Origin: Haliclystus octoradiatus
Taxonomy: Eukaryota; Cnidaria; Staurozoa; Stauromedusae; Haliclystidae
NCBI GenBank assembly: GCA_916610825.1
Contig: OU744449.1
Coordinates: 7,460,243-7,524,242, forward strand
DNA length: 64,000 nt
Reading direction: 5' to 3'
Under the pieces are notes generated by a model. That model searched no databases, was not told where the DNA came from, and saw only the letters and a program-made list of their open reading frames with translations. Every line of letters begins with the position of its first letter. The first letter of the stretch is position 1. Shown piece by piece: positions 22,896 through 35,900 of the stretch. The position numbers and the translations under genes are program-made.

Positions 22896-24779
22896 CAACT
22901 TTTGCGCTCAACAACTTTCCTTTGAATTTGCATATTGGATTAGGTTGTTTCTACGATAGGGACTGAAAAAATAGCTTAAAGTAGCGGTGCCAATCGATTT
23001 CTTGACAAATGTCGCCGCACTACCTCAGCGGATTTTTCTGTGAGCGCTTATCGCCCTGATCTTTAACCAATCAAAATGCAATAAGTAAGCCTCAATCTGA
23101 GGAAGCTTCCAAAAGCTTTCAATTTTGCACTTTTCCTCCTTTCCCAAAAGTGTTGTGAGTTTTATTGCTTAGACCATGTAAAAGCTGTAAGTAAAAAAGA
23201 CTAGAACGTATTATCTGATTTTTCGAAATAGAGAAACATCTAGCTGGGAGGAGAAACGAAATGGGATTGTAAATATGTCGACTATAAGTGTTGGATTTTT
23301 AAATCTTTTATGCATGATGGATTTCGAATAATCTGTATGTTTACTGCTTAGTTTATTATTTAAGTTTGTAAATTAAGTGTTATGTGATCTTAAGATCAGG
23401 TAGGGATGTGTGATTTATGTTTAGATATATTGCGTGTTGTCCCTTCCTGTGATCATAGCCATGATGTAATTTATGATGTAATGTCAACTCGTAAATTCTG
23501 CCAGCTGACTGCGAGATCGCAGCTCAGCGGTGATTGTTAATATATAGAACAGAATTTGAAGTCATGTCACGGACTCGCGTTTAGAGTTAGTCGAGGACCA
23601 GTGACATGAGAACTACTTGAAACTATTACTGTGTCGTTTATGTCTCCCTCACATCAACCATAGTCTTACATAATCATCAATATATATATATATTCCTGAT
23701 TTTACCGTGGTTCTTAATTGATTTGACAATGCATGTTTGGAGATATTAATTACAGTTTTATTTGGATGAATTATGTCGTTACTGAGATAAAGCACTAGAC
23801 GTGACGTGGCTGCTCAAACCTTCAAATCGATCCAGGCAAATTAAAAACATGATAATATATACAATATTGTATCACTGAACACAAAAAACAACGTGTGCCT
23901 TTCCAATTTACTTGTATCATCATTTAATTTGATATTTTCTAGTAGGTAATTTGATGACATCGATTTTTGAAATAATAGGTTCGCGCCATGATACTACAGA
24001 TTCAACATGATGTAACAGATTCGCAAAGCGCGTGGGATTGAAAATAAGAAATTTTCGAAGTTCGTTCGGGGGTAATTTTACATAATGTGAGCGACTTTCA
24101 TTATTATTAACAGAAGTGTTGAGGCTTTATTTCTTGTAATAAAACATTATTCTTCTATTATTTTATATAAAATCTTCTTCTATGTTTGAACTTTAATCCG
24201 TCTGGTAAATAAAACTACGATATCTGATGATATGCTCAATATAAGGAATGATATGCTCACCCCTACTCGGTTGACATTAATGTAATCAAAAAATCAAAAC
24301 ATTGAGCACGTGGCTAGTGCGAAGCATAAAATAACGATTCATGCTATTCCATTACAAATTTTACTGGATTTTAGTCTTTTATCGATCCAAATAACAAATT
24401 CAATTAACTTTTATTCACCAACAATATTACTTTATACCTCTTAAGCCAGTACGCAGTAATGCATGTATAAAGTTGGACAGCAAATATATAGCGTTGATAC
24501 TTATAATTATACGAATTTGATGTTTATTATTCACATTATATTTCAGTGTTACTGCTTCAATTTTGAAGAGGCATCATATCTAGATTGGTTCATTCTATAT
24601 GTACTCTAGATGTTTAGAATAGCACAATCCACTAAGTATCATAGATATTTCGAATCACGCTTAACACACGCACCGTCCAAATAATGAGTCAAACTAAGAA
24701 CGTGACGTCCAAATCATGAGTCAAGCTATAACAGCTAATATAAATGTGGGTTCCATACCTCAGAAAAATATGACAATTC
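22896..24779. other. Region without a recognised gene
   Basis: Nothing coding seen. 23330-23700 resembles a promoter-like or solo-LTR sequence (stretch with TATATAGAACAG followed by GC-richer DNA), but no borders could be defined. Confidence 0.3.
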
Positions 24780-25601
24780 TAGCCTCATTCCATCACGGCC
24801 CTCATTTCCGCGCGGCACTCCTGTGAGGGCCTAATAAAATTTAAGGTTGAAAAGTGTGCCAGGAACAAAAAATATGGTGTGCCCAATCACAGCGCACCTT
24901 GGTGTCATGTGAGTTACGGCCAGGTGTTGGTTGGTCGGCCTATCGAAGAACAATACAAGTAGGTGTGAACAGAAATTGAAATTAGCTGAATTCAGCTATT
25001 TTGAATTTCAATATTTTGTGAACAAACTGCCGAAGAAAACTAAAAACATCAAGTTTACGGTAATATTTTGGATCAAATTGGAGCAACAGAATCATAAATA
25101 ATAGATAAAATTATCTCAAAGGACTGTATGAACATTAGGAAGGCCTTTTGGGGGCGTAGAAAACAAAATAAAAGGAGAAAAATCATGCTTTGACGGAACG
25201 ATCGCCATCGTTGGAAAATTGTAAGCACTTCCGTCGTTTTGAATCTTGATTTAAATAATCAAAATCAAAGAACTATTTAAAATTAAAGATCAATTCTCCA
25301 ACATACAGCATTACTCTGATTCAAAATTCCATTTCTCCGTAAATATAAAATTGAAAATTGATAATATGACAGAATAAACGATCGAAATATAAACTTTGAA
25401 AGTGATTCAAGCAAGTTTGTTTACATTTTTAGTGTTTTATTCACCAACCAGCGCTCGATAAAACTTCACGTGATACGAAGGTGCGCTGCATGATTGGGCA
25501 CATCATATTTTGATTTCTGGCACATTTTTAACCTTACGAAATTTTATTAAGCCCTCACTAGTGCGCCGCCCTGAAATGAGGGCCGCGATGGAGCGAGGCT
25601 A
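24780..25601. mobile_element. Foldback DNA transposon with long terminal inverted repeats
   Basis: The left arm from TAGCCTCATTCCATC is mirrored by the right arm ending GATGGAGCGAGGCTA. Similarity runs inwards for at least 150 bases through GGCCCTCATTT, GAGGGC and GTGCCCAATCA. The flanks TGACAATTC and TGATAAATC may be a 9-bp target duplication with two differences, which would suit a Mutator-like origin. No transposase frame. A second small hairpin lies at 24975-25015. Confidence 0.8.
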
Positions 25602-27393
25602 TGATAAATCTACAATCTATGCAGGCAAAGGGAGACTTGATTAAATCGAAAGCACCTACTTACATACATCCAGCAATAAACACGAAAACTATTGAAAACA
25701 TTTACAATTTATACTGTCATTATTTTCATCATTATTACTTATATTAATTATAAGTTGCATATATGTACAATTTGAAAGAAAATGACATGTCTGTTTTGTT
25801 TAAATGATGATTGAAGACCGTTAATGATTTTCACTCTACAATATGTTCTTCTAATGAATACCACCACTGGATGGTAGGAAGGAAAAATCGATGCTCGCTG
25901 GACTCAAGGGTGGTGAATTGCTTGATGTGAGTTTGAATCTCTGTTCGCGTAACACGTATTTAGAATTGTCATAATGTAAAGACAATCGCTATCTAGCTTT
26001 AGATCTACTATGGATCTACTAAGGCATGTGATATTTTATAGCCTAATCAGGTGTGTTTTGACTTGTCTCAACTCTAGCAACTCAAGTTGAGAATGCGTAT
26101 AAAGACGATCAGAGTAACTTTGATATTTTAATCTTCCTTGTTTGCAAACTCTCTCTTGTAAATGTTCGTTGTATATTGAAAACGCTGATTCTAGAAAACG
26201 ACGTATATATAAAACTTGTAGACTATACAGATAGACATATACAAATAGACATATACAAATCAGTTAGCTTAGAGAGAAAGCAGCTAAATACTAAATATAA
26301 TCTACACTTGCTCTAGAGACTTCATTGAACAGTGCTTTGATGACTTCATCAGGAGTTAGTATGTTTCCTAGATCACAAACGCGTTCCAATAACTATCTGA
26401 TCGTCGAAATGTCCATATGATGGGTTTATATTTCTATGGGACTACACAAATTATAGATTAGCAAATAATCTGTTCACGCTGCTATGGCAAGAGGATGCAA
26501 GCAATAGTGATTTTCTCAATTATTTTTAAATTACTACACCGTATAGGAGATTATGATACATTTGATCATGCTATACAAAATATGTAATTGCATTGTAAAC
26601 ATTCTACCTGAATTTGTATTCAAATTTATGGTAACCAAACAGGATGACGTTGCGAAGCTCCAAGACACGATTGACAAGACATATGGCTATGAACAAATAT
26701 TTAATAATGGAAAATAATGTTATACTTTGTGTCCCGATCCTTTGAATCTGGTCTATGTAGATATATATATTCATCTACATATAGCAGCAGACAAGGACTT
26801 GTTTATGGCCATTAGCCGGCACCAGTACTGCTCAATCAACAAGGGATTGACATAGGTTAAGATGAGTTAGTCAATGTGAGGAAAAATTCACCAAAAACAT
26901 CTGTGCGCATGTACAAATATATATAGATGTCTATAGGTATTAATAATAATAATACGCAAACCGTGTCGGTGATCAAATCACCATTGTTTCATTATTGTTA
27001 AACTCCTTTTCCGCAGAGCACTTTCCAAACTTCTTATACGGTTCTGGGTTATCGATAGGCCTCTGGCTATCCGACGTTTTGTTTTTACAGTTTAAAATGC
27101 TATAAATTTCTCATAAATTGCGATTAAAATTTCCAAAATCGTGATATTTCGACGGAAGTTATGTGAAAATAAACTGCTTTCCTTGGCTAAATTAATGAAT
27201 TCACTTCTAACCAATTATGTAACACTATCCAGAGAAAAAATACAGTTAATAAAATGGGAAATTTTAAAGAGAAACAAAACTTGAATATAGTACTTTCTTT
27301 TCAAATATTTATATATAGGAATGATTTGTCATAAGTTAAGTTACAGATAATGTAGATAAAATTGTTCACTGAACAGTACACTATCATGACTAC
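25602..27393. other. Region without a recognised feature
   Basis: AT-rich DNA without an exon, RNA gene or bounded repeat that I can support. Confidence 0.4.
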
Positions 27394-27396
27394 TAA

Positions 27397-29417
27397 AGGG
27401 CCATTTACACTGCAGCAAAATAGGCACGGTACTCTTCAATTAACACATCAAAGGTGTGAAGGTGTCAAGTGTTTTTGAGCACGGGCCAAGCAAAAACACT
27501 GTCTAAACGGCTTTTTCAGACATTGAAAAGCGGCACCGTGCCTACTATTTTGATCGGGCCGAGATCATTTCTCGAGGTAGTCTCGGCCCGCTCAAAAAGT
27601 GGACACCGTGCCGTTTTGCAGTAATTATGACGTCATCGTAGAAGTTGCGTCTCTTTACAGTGGAATTCTAAGGTTTTCTAATAAAATCAGTAACAGACTA
27701 AAGATTACCAAAGCTAGATAAGCACATTGAGCATATTTTGTTACGTATTTCTTTTGAAAATTAATGAAGTTTCTGTAGTATAAGGTTTAATTATGCAAAT
27801 TGTAACTACGAGTGTGGAGCGTAAATTTAGATGTGTCTTTTGTCACAGAAATACTGATCTGGCGTGGTAGCATGTTCAGGAGGTGAAAGACTAACCCAAA
27901 TGTATTTGAATTTTGCTCAATGGAGATAGGAATGTAACAAAAATTTAAATATTATAATTGATGAAAAACATAGTGATTTTCAGTTCAACGGAATCCTTAC
28001 AAGTTATTTAACATAATTGAATCTCAATTTATCGAATTTCACCTGTAAAACGTAAAACCATTAAATAATGAGAAACCTATAATTCAGTTTGTAAGTTTTC
28101 AATCTCGGCCCGCGTAAAAATAGGCACGGTCGATCTTGAAAACAGTTTTTAATAAGCTGTGTAAGCCCTGAAAAAAAACAGCACCGTAGTGCCTATAATG
28201 GGGCCACTTTACATTGCGCATGTCTTGAAAAAATAACGCGTGCGATTGCTCTAAGTTTCTCACATGTTGGTAATACAAAATGGCGTCATCTGTTATTGTT
28301 ATGAACAAGAAGATGGAAATATTTGTTTTAAATTTATATGCATGCTTAGATTATTTGAAAGACTTAGGAGAGTATCGCAATTCAAAAGAAATAAATCATT
28401 TAACATAATTATACACTCGTGTTGGGTTTATTCCGAGTGGTTACATATTATTGACTGTTTACTTTAAAAGCGTAGGTCATTGTGGCGTTGTCGAAGAAAT
28501 GGTCAATTACCAAGCTTATTTTTCGTTCTCGGTTTGATATGTCAGCTTGAAAACTTTGATATACAGTTATAAAATATTCAAATGTTTTATTATTCGACAT
28601 AAACATTGTCCATAGCATGCTATACAGAATTTAAGTTAAACTATTTACAAAAGCATGGACGGGTAGATTTTATGTAAAATATCAAAACGGCTTATTATTA
28701 AAATATTTCATATTGAGTCGCTATACTGAAAAGTATAAATTCTGTAAATTTATTATGATCTTTAACATGGAAACAGTAATCTCAAAAACAACAACAAACA
28801 AACACCGAGTGTGAATATCATTTCTTGCATCGCGGAGATGTGTGAAATGCCGTGACGACATGGCTAGAACAATGGCGAGCACGAAGGATAATGCCAGTTC
28901 ACTGTAGGAAAATGCTTCGGAGGGGAATTTTACTCACATTTAGATCTAAAAATAAATAAAAACTGGCCAATCATAGATTTCCCTACCAGGAACTAACTGG
29001 GTTGATGACTTCCTTTCACTATACTCAACGTTATCTTGATATTTTGCTCGCGATTCAACACGCGATATTTTACTTGGCCATACAAACCCTTGTTGATGAG
29101 TTTAAAAATTGACGATGTTTGACAAGCTTGGAGGGGAATTTCTTAGAAGGTAACTAAAATCTAACACCATTTCTATGTTTCGTTTCATGTCAAGATAACA
29201 GAATTGGCTGGGTTGGGATGATTGATAATGCTTATTTATTATAAATAGTCTATTTTGCTTCAAAATGTTAGTATTTTTGCGTGACTTGTGTGATTTTGAC
29301 GCGCCCGCAAATACGCGATGGCTCGATTATTGGCACTACGCGGGCCGCATTCTTGTTAACACCTCGAGTGTTAATTGACGAGTACTGTGCCTTTTTTGCT
29401 GCAGAGTAAATGGCCCT
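27397..29417. mobile_element. PIF/Harbinger-type DNA transposon, probably non-autonomous
   Basis: The terminal inverted repeat begins AGGGCCATTTACACTGCAGC and its right partner is the near-perfect complement. A TAA duplication (27394-27396, 29418-29420) flanks it, the TWA target of PIF/Harbinger. The motif GGCACGGT recurs in both orientations below the ends (27422, 27533, 27604, 28124), perhaps as transposase-binding sites. A perfect TGACGTCA lies at 27628. About 2 kb long; a short plus-strand frame from about 28281 starts with MASSVIVMNKKMEIF, but no transposase catalytic motif was found. Confidence 0.85.
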
Positions 29418-29520
29418 TAAGGATCAGTAACAATGACCTGTCTGCTACTATATTTTCAACTATATATAGTACATACACTTCTTTAAAAACTAAACATTGT
29501 TTTGATTCTTCACATAGAGT

Positions 29521-29900
29521 TCAATCTACAATAATTGGAAAGAACAAAAACATTAATCGAGAACTTGAACCACAGCTAGGATGAAGCACGAATGTATCTC
29601 CACCATTAGTCCCAACTGAACCACCTTTGGGATGAATGCAATTTGCAGTTTGGATGTGTTTGATTAATTCAGATTGTAGATGTTCAAATTTACTATTTTC
29701 TAATTCGCAAAATGTTGTCACAATGATGTTGTAATTGCTATCTGGTGCCAGACAACGTTCAGAAGAGCCAATATAAATTCTACCATCATCTGCAAGACTG
29801 AAGTTATCACATTGTTTTTCGCTTGAACTCAGAATATTTATCAGTACGTTATCAACAATTGCCATGCACACCAAATCATTATCTTTGTGATGGATGGTTC
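29521..29900 (-). CDS. Last exon of the right PAN gene, C-terminal CIHPKGG domain
   Basis: Acceptor TCTTGAACAG before 29900; enters with two bases, 125 codons plus TGA at 29521-29523. The encoded part has several Cys and a pattern DDGRIYIGSSERCLAP, then ANCIHPKGGS and VLHPSCGSSSRL. The C-I-H-P-x-G-G-S followed by V-L-H-x-x-C recalls the repeats of beta-trefoil or similar lectin modules, which I cannot name for certain. It follows the TSP1 exon 0.6 kb upstream in matching phase (C/GA makes an Arg codon). Confidence 0.65.
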
Positions 29901-32900
29901 CTGTTCAAGAGAAAAATATATTTGAGTGGTTACATATATTTACCACCTGTGACAGTTTTATCTAGCGACATATATTCATTATAATTACCTTATTGGTTTA
30001 CAAAATCCTAAACGAATGGCCTTCAACGATTTTCTCTAAAATTTTCAAACCTTGAATAGTAGTGCTTTTCTTCCTTATGTTATTCTTTATCATGTTAGTA
30101 ATTTTGTATTCGTTATAGATAGCAAAAAAGCATGGAACAATCTAAATATTTTTTTATTAGATGACACAAGAAAATATAAATTATTGCTGTGATACTTTAG
30201 ACGAATTTATGGCATATATCATTTCGATGGACTTTCAAGTTCAGAAAGATTCAAAGTTGTGCATAATCAAGAATGATTAACATATATACAAAGATATAAC
30301 TTTAAGAAATGAGATATTGTTTTCGGTTTTATGTGTGTCAAATCAGAATATCGAAAACGTTTCTGAAACTTGCTTCATTTCTATTTTGCGACGTATTCGT
30401 CTATAAATCACAGCGCATAACATGGAAAAATACTCCAAGCTTGATAATAATAAATTGCAGAGTCATTGTGATTGAATAAAATTTAGAATTGTTTCTCACG
30501 TGCTGTACACCGTCTTGTCTCGTGATCATCACTGTTACATAGTTTACCATCATTTGCTGGTGCAGGATTGGTACATGTTCTATAACGGTATTGCATATTG
30601 GTTGTTGGTGTACAGCCCATCCATCTTGACCAATCACTGAATTCCCCATCAACTGGATCAACTAAAAAAATTCAGCAAAAAATATAATTTTGCAGTCTAA
30701 AATAACAAACAGGGAATGAGATATTAGTGTTACTAGTTGAAATAAATACAGAATAAAATGAAATATTTCAGAGGGATTAATATGCGATTTCTGACAGATG
30801 TTATTAATTGTTACTATATTAAGCATGGCTGGTTGATCATGTTATATTGTCTATAGGTTGAAATTACATTTTTCGATGCTGTTATGATGAGATGAGATGA
30901 ACTTATCCACCACATAGAAACCAAATGTTTCTATCAATGATCATATAATGCCAATTTGCTTGGAAGATTTTCTCACTTTGAGACAAATTTTCTTGCGATA
31001 TATAACTGTGTTTTGCAAAATGAATTACTTGGATTGAGTAAGATTGTGCATACAAAATGATTTGTTCCCTGTTGTTTTGGAGTATGGAGGACTGGAGGTC
31101 ACAATCATGACCAATTAAAATTACGAGTTTCCTCCTTGAGCAGCAATAATCATTAGATCAATGTTTAAATTTCTATGACTCCCATTTAGATGAATATCAT
31201 TTGATTTCAAGATAAAGGATGGCGACAAAAAATAAACAGATTTAGGTTTAAACATATGACGTGTCATCCTTATTTAACAATATCTCAGTTGAAAAAACTA
31301 TCGATATACTAGCCCAAAAAGCCTTCAAAGATGACTGGTTCAATCAAACATGCAAACTATCATTAACGTCCAGTGAACTTTTAGAGTTTCTATTATTAGC
31401 AACAGAGAACCAATTGTTTCAATTTGAGGTTGAACTTTTTGAAAAAATTGATGGCATTGCCTTAGGATCCCCTCTTGGACCCTTGATGGCTGATGTCCAA
31501 ATTATTACCGTCGTTATGTCGATGAAACTCTATAGCAGTTATGCCTATGTATTGAAATTGTAAATAATTTTCTCAAATTATTGAATGATACTTCAGAATT
31601 AAATTTCACTCTAGAAATAGAAGTTGAAAATCAAATACGATTTATCGGTATATTACTAAAAAGAGCTAATTGTAGTATTGAAACTTCGGTTTACCCCTAA
31701 CCCACTGACAATGGGTTATTGTTATGTGGACATTCAATACAAGCGGGGGCTACTACTAACGTTGCTTGATCGAGCACACCGTTTATCAACTAATGATTAT
31801 TCAATTAATTCTGAATGTATTACTATCAAAAACATATTTTTAAAACTTAAGCATCCTATGTACTTAATTAATTTTCGTATTTCTTAAGTTTAAGGCTAGG
31901 GTTATATGGACGCACCGAACTCAATTCGAATTAGGTGCGACACCGAATAGCATTAAATTCGCATTTGGGGTTATACAGACGAACAAAATGTCGACGATCT
32001 TTAAAAACTGGCCAAAATGTCACGTGATAGGAAGTAGTTTTCTTGGAATTATGCCGCATGGTTTGAAACCAGAGTGTTTTGTTTGCATTATTTTTCATTT
32101 TCAGCGATTTTTCCGTTCTATTTTGCCTATCTATAGTTTGAAACTTGTATGAAGTAGTAATCTCGAAGGTTTGCAAGCATTTTTACGGGAGACAGTTTTT
32201 GTTTTAGCAAGGCATAGTACTCAGAGCAAATTGAATGCGAATTTCCATTTAGATAACGTATTATGATAAAAGCGACCCCAATTCTAGTGCTGATGCATTG
32301 TGATTGACTAGAAGAAAGCGTTTTTATTGTTTTAAATCATGATTTGGGAAAACATCAGCTTCCCTGTCAGCCATCTTTCAATCATATAAACAAGTCACCA
32401 TAACAACTTCCCAAAAGCGATGTTCTTTCCATCGCATTGCCATGGAAATATTCTTTAAAATGATTTATGATTTGTACATCCCCCGGTTTATTGCCATATA
32501 AGGTAAATATAGGAGCTCAGTCACGGCACCATGAGTGGAATGTATTTAGTTCGGTGCGATGATAGCTCGCTCGTATAATGCGGCGATGAATTTAATTCAT
32601 GGAGAAGAGATCCGCACGTCAAGGCTTGACGTGCGGAGCTAGCTTGACGCACTTAATGTTTTTGAGGAATGTTGATGAACCGAATGATGTTATACGAAGC
32701 GCGCTATCATGAGATTTAATTCGAATGAATGAATCAATTGAGTTCGGTGCGTCCATATAACCCTAGCCTAAGGCCTAGGTTATACAGCGTGCCAGCAGCG
32801 CACCGCGCCAAGGGTGTCGTGGCTCGGTGCTGGCGCGCTGATTTCAGGTTTCAAATCATACAGCGTGCCATGACAGCGTGCTATAATTTGGTGCGTTTTA

Positions 32901-35900
32901 TATGGGGCATGAGATTATTTTTCTTGAGCGCCAAAATTCAACATGGCTGGCGTGAGTAGGAGTGTTTTGTATATGAAGTCATTGCTTTTATCAAATAATT
33001 TAAATAAACGTAGGAGAGTTATGTTGATGTCAACTTTATGTTATCAAATTGATAAGAATGCCGACTTCTAACATGAAAGAGGGCGATTCTTGCGCACGTT
33101 TTGCTTTTATATGGTGAATTTCGCGCCAAAATTTATAAATTATTGGTAATTTATTAAAAATAACGCATAATTAGTTATGGCAATTCCTTTAGTTGTGCAA
33201 TCACTACATTGTGAGCTTATTGCTTGGATTTACGACATTCAACTCAACACCATCTTTAATTTTAAATTCATCACCATGGCAATCGATTCTAGAACGAGGC
33301 GATTCATTTTATTTTAAATACACAACCCCCAGGTTTATCTAAAAATAGCGTTTCCGGTTATGTCTGGAAACATAGCACGGCTTGGCTCGCTCAAAACCAG
33401 CGAGCCAGAGCATTTGGAGCGAGCCAGCATCAAGGCACTGAGCCGATCCAAGTCAGACGAGCGCGCCAAGAGCGTGCTTGAAAAAAATGCTGGCGCGGTG
33501 CGCTGCTGGCACGCTGTATAACCTAGGCCTAAGCTACCTAATAATGTAGATTTAGACAACATAACCCGTAACAAAAGAGATGCAATTAAAATTTTTTGCC
33601 TTACAAAGACAAAGTTTCCGTCAATTCACTACGCCGACAATTGAAAACTCTGACTGTGCGTTCTTTACCTATTCAAGTCTGATTCGTGCGATGCAAGCAA
33701 TGTTTTGACGAACATAGTGGATCGGCAGGCGGTTTACACTTCAAGTACAAACACACAATAAAAATGTCAAAATTGAGGACATCTTTTTTCTGTACTGAGG
33801 AAGTGACCAATAAATTTGATTGTTTAATCCATGAAATGTTATCAATCAAAGAGCTAAATCCGACCCTCAACAATCAGAAGGACTCCGTCCAGTCTAGGGT
33901 ATTTGTATAACTCTACCGAAGTAAATAATACATATTCTTTGTTATATTGTTTTGTACCCAATTTTATAATCACGTAAATTTTTACTATAAATACTTAATA
34001 TGTTTACTATATGTTTAATATGTTTTAAAAATAAATAAATATGTTATTCCTTTTAACCAGAAGATGCAATTAAGCTATTGCGAAACGTTGTTTAAACCTA
34101 AGCCTGTTCATTTTTTGTCGCTATCCTTTATCTTGAAATGTTTTACGAAGTAACTTTTACTGAATCATTTGATTTGTGATAGTAAATAAATAAAAAATTA
34201 ATTATTTTTAACTCTATATGGCTGCTAGCCTGTGTACCTGTCCTGATGTATTTCCTGAAACCATTGGGTCCATCAAAAATAACACCTATATGCTATTGGT
34301 AAATTATTCACACTCTATCACAAAAGATCAATTGTAATGAAATCGCAACTCTTCCTCAATCGCGTCATACTGATCAACAACAACAATGATCTTAATGATA
34401 ATACGACGTAATGCATAAATTATATTCCAAACTCATGGGAATTTGCTGGGCTAAATATCACGCTTTAGTTTACAGACCCTATGGTTTCAGAAAAAACCTC
34501 GGGGCTGGTATTCAGGCTATATGGCTGCGTGAGACAGACTTTTCATTTAGGATTTTTTTTGCGCAATAGCGCCGACTTTAGGGCACTATTGTTCTATCCG
34601 CTACCACTTTCGTGGTAGTATGTTGTGATTGGCTAATAATGCATATGAACAATTGGCAAACATTTTACACATAGAAAATTGAGTAATCACAGGAAACCAC
34701 ACTACGTAAATATTTATTTACTATGAATTCAGTATAAAAACTAAGTATGCGATACTCTGCGCCAATACGCAGACTGACTATACGAAGGAAAATTATGTTT
34801 GCACGCGGGCTAATGGCAGACACCACATGGAAACCAAATGTTCTTATTATCAATGATCATATAGAACAAATTTGCTTGGAATACTTTCCTACATTGAGAT
34901 AAATTTTATTGCAATAGAACTCGAAATCGAAATACTTGGATTGGAAGTCAGTTTGTGTATAAAAAACTTTTTAACTATCGCTTCTGGAGTTTGGAGGTCT
35001 GCAGGGGTCACATGTCCAATCAAAAGTACGATCTTCCTCCCTCAGGAGCAATAATAATTAGATCAATTTTTAAATTTGTAATGGCATATGGTGTTTGATA
35101 ATAGAGTAGCATCTATATTCTTTATTATTCTTCTAACACTTTTACGAATCAGGCTTCAAATATGCAATAACCATAATAATTAGGCATAAAAGCTAAAAAA
35201 ATAACCCCAGGGGGTAGCTCCAGCTCTTCAGGGACGGGGGGGATGTGCCAGTTTGGAAATACGTAAAGTATCCAAAAAACGTTCCAAAATTCTGTTGATG
35301 CTACCCAAAAAGTTTCAGCAGGTTGATTGATTTTAAGTAAATACACAAGAATGATGCAAAAATTTTTCAAAAATTCTTGAAAAAGTCAAAAATAGGATAT
35401 ACGAATTTTGCAAAAGCTCCAAATTTGGAATCTCATAACCAAAACGTTTTTTCTCAGCTTGAATATGGACCCAAAAAAAGTGGCACGTCCCTGTATAGCT
35501 GTCATAGTGGAGTTACCCCCCGGGAAAATAACATACAGAATGTTTACTAATAAGCCATGTTCAACTAATTAACACATTTAGTGAATGTACATTATACTGT
35601 ATACATCTCTATAACCGCTTTACGCCATTAAAGTAATAATTGTATGATTCTGTTTAAAATTCTTTAATAAGCAAACAAACAAAATACAACAAACATCAAT
35701 AATGCATTGCTCTCTCGTCATTCTGTACAAATATAACTTTGAAAACTTGCATACAAAAATGATTACTATGGTAAAATCAATATAGAACTGGTTTCTTATC
35801 TTTCTTGATAGAGAATAGAATAGTTTGTCTTCTATACATTAGATAAATTTGCAAATTTGAAAACAATGATTGAAATCAGTAACAGAAGCATCAATTGCTA

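Larger units (their letters stand above)
31208..34163 (+). mobile_element. Penelope-like retroelement, 5' truncated, hosting two MITEs
   Basis: Bounded by the 12-bp direct repeat ATCATTTGATTT. 31207-31254 and 34090-34138 are inverted copies of each other (TTCAAGATAAAGGAT, GCGACAAAAAAT, TTAGGTTTAAAC), as in Penelope-like elements with inverted long-terminal-like ends. Inside are a reverse transcriptase fragment (31261-31887), two adjacent MITEs (31894-33529) and the GIY-YIG-side C-terminus (about 33540-33910). The coding frame has several breaks. It lies on the opposite strand to the host gene. Confidence 0.85.

Noticed and set aside
23330-23700. Solo LTR
   Set aside because: Promoter-like look only; no terminal TG/CA pair with target duplication could be found.
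30401-30661. 86-codon minus-strand frame as a gene
   Set aside because: The correct frame in the same interval encodes a full TSP1 domain with splice borders; the longer frame is a shadow.
31931-32176. 81-codon frame shared with 58697-58942 as a conserved gene
   Set aside because: It is conserved only because both lie in copies of the same MITE.
34230-34310. Missing first-half ILEI exon of the right PAN gene (minus strand, VIFDGPNG with a phase 1 donor)
   Set aside because: The frame has stops directly upstream and no acceptor; the likeness is too short.
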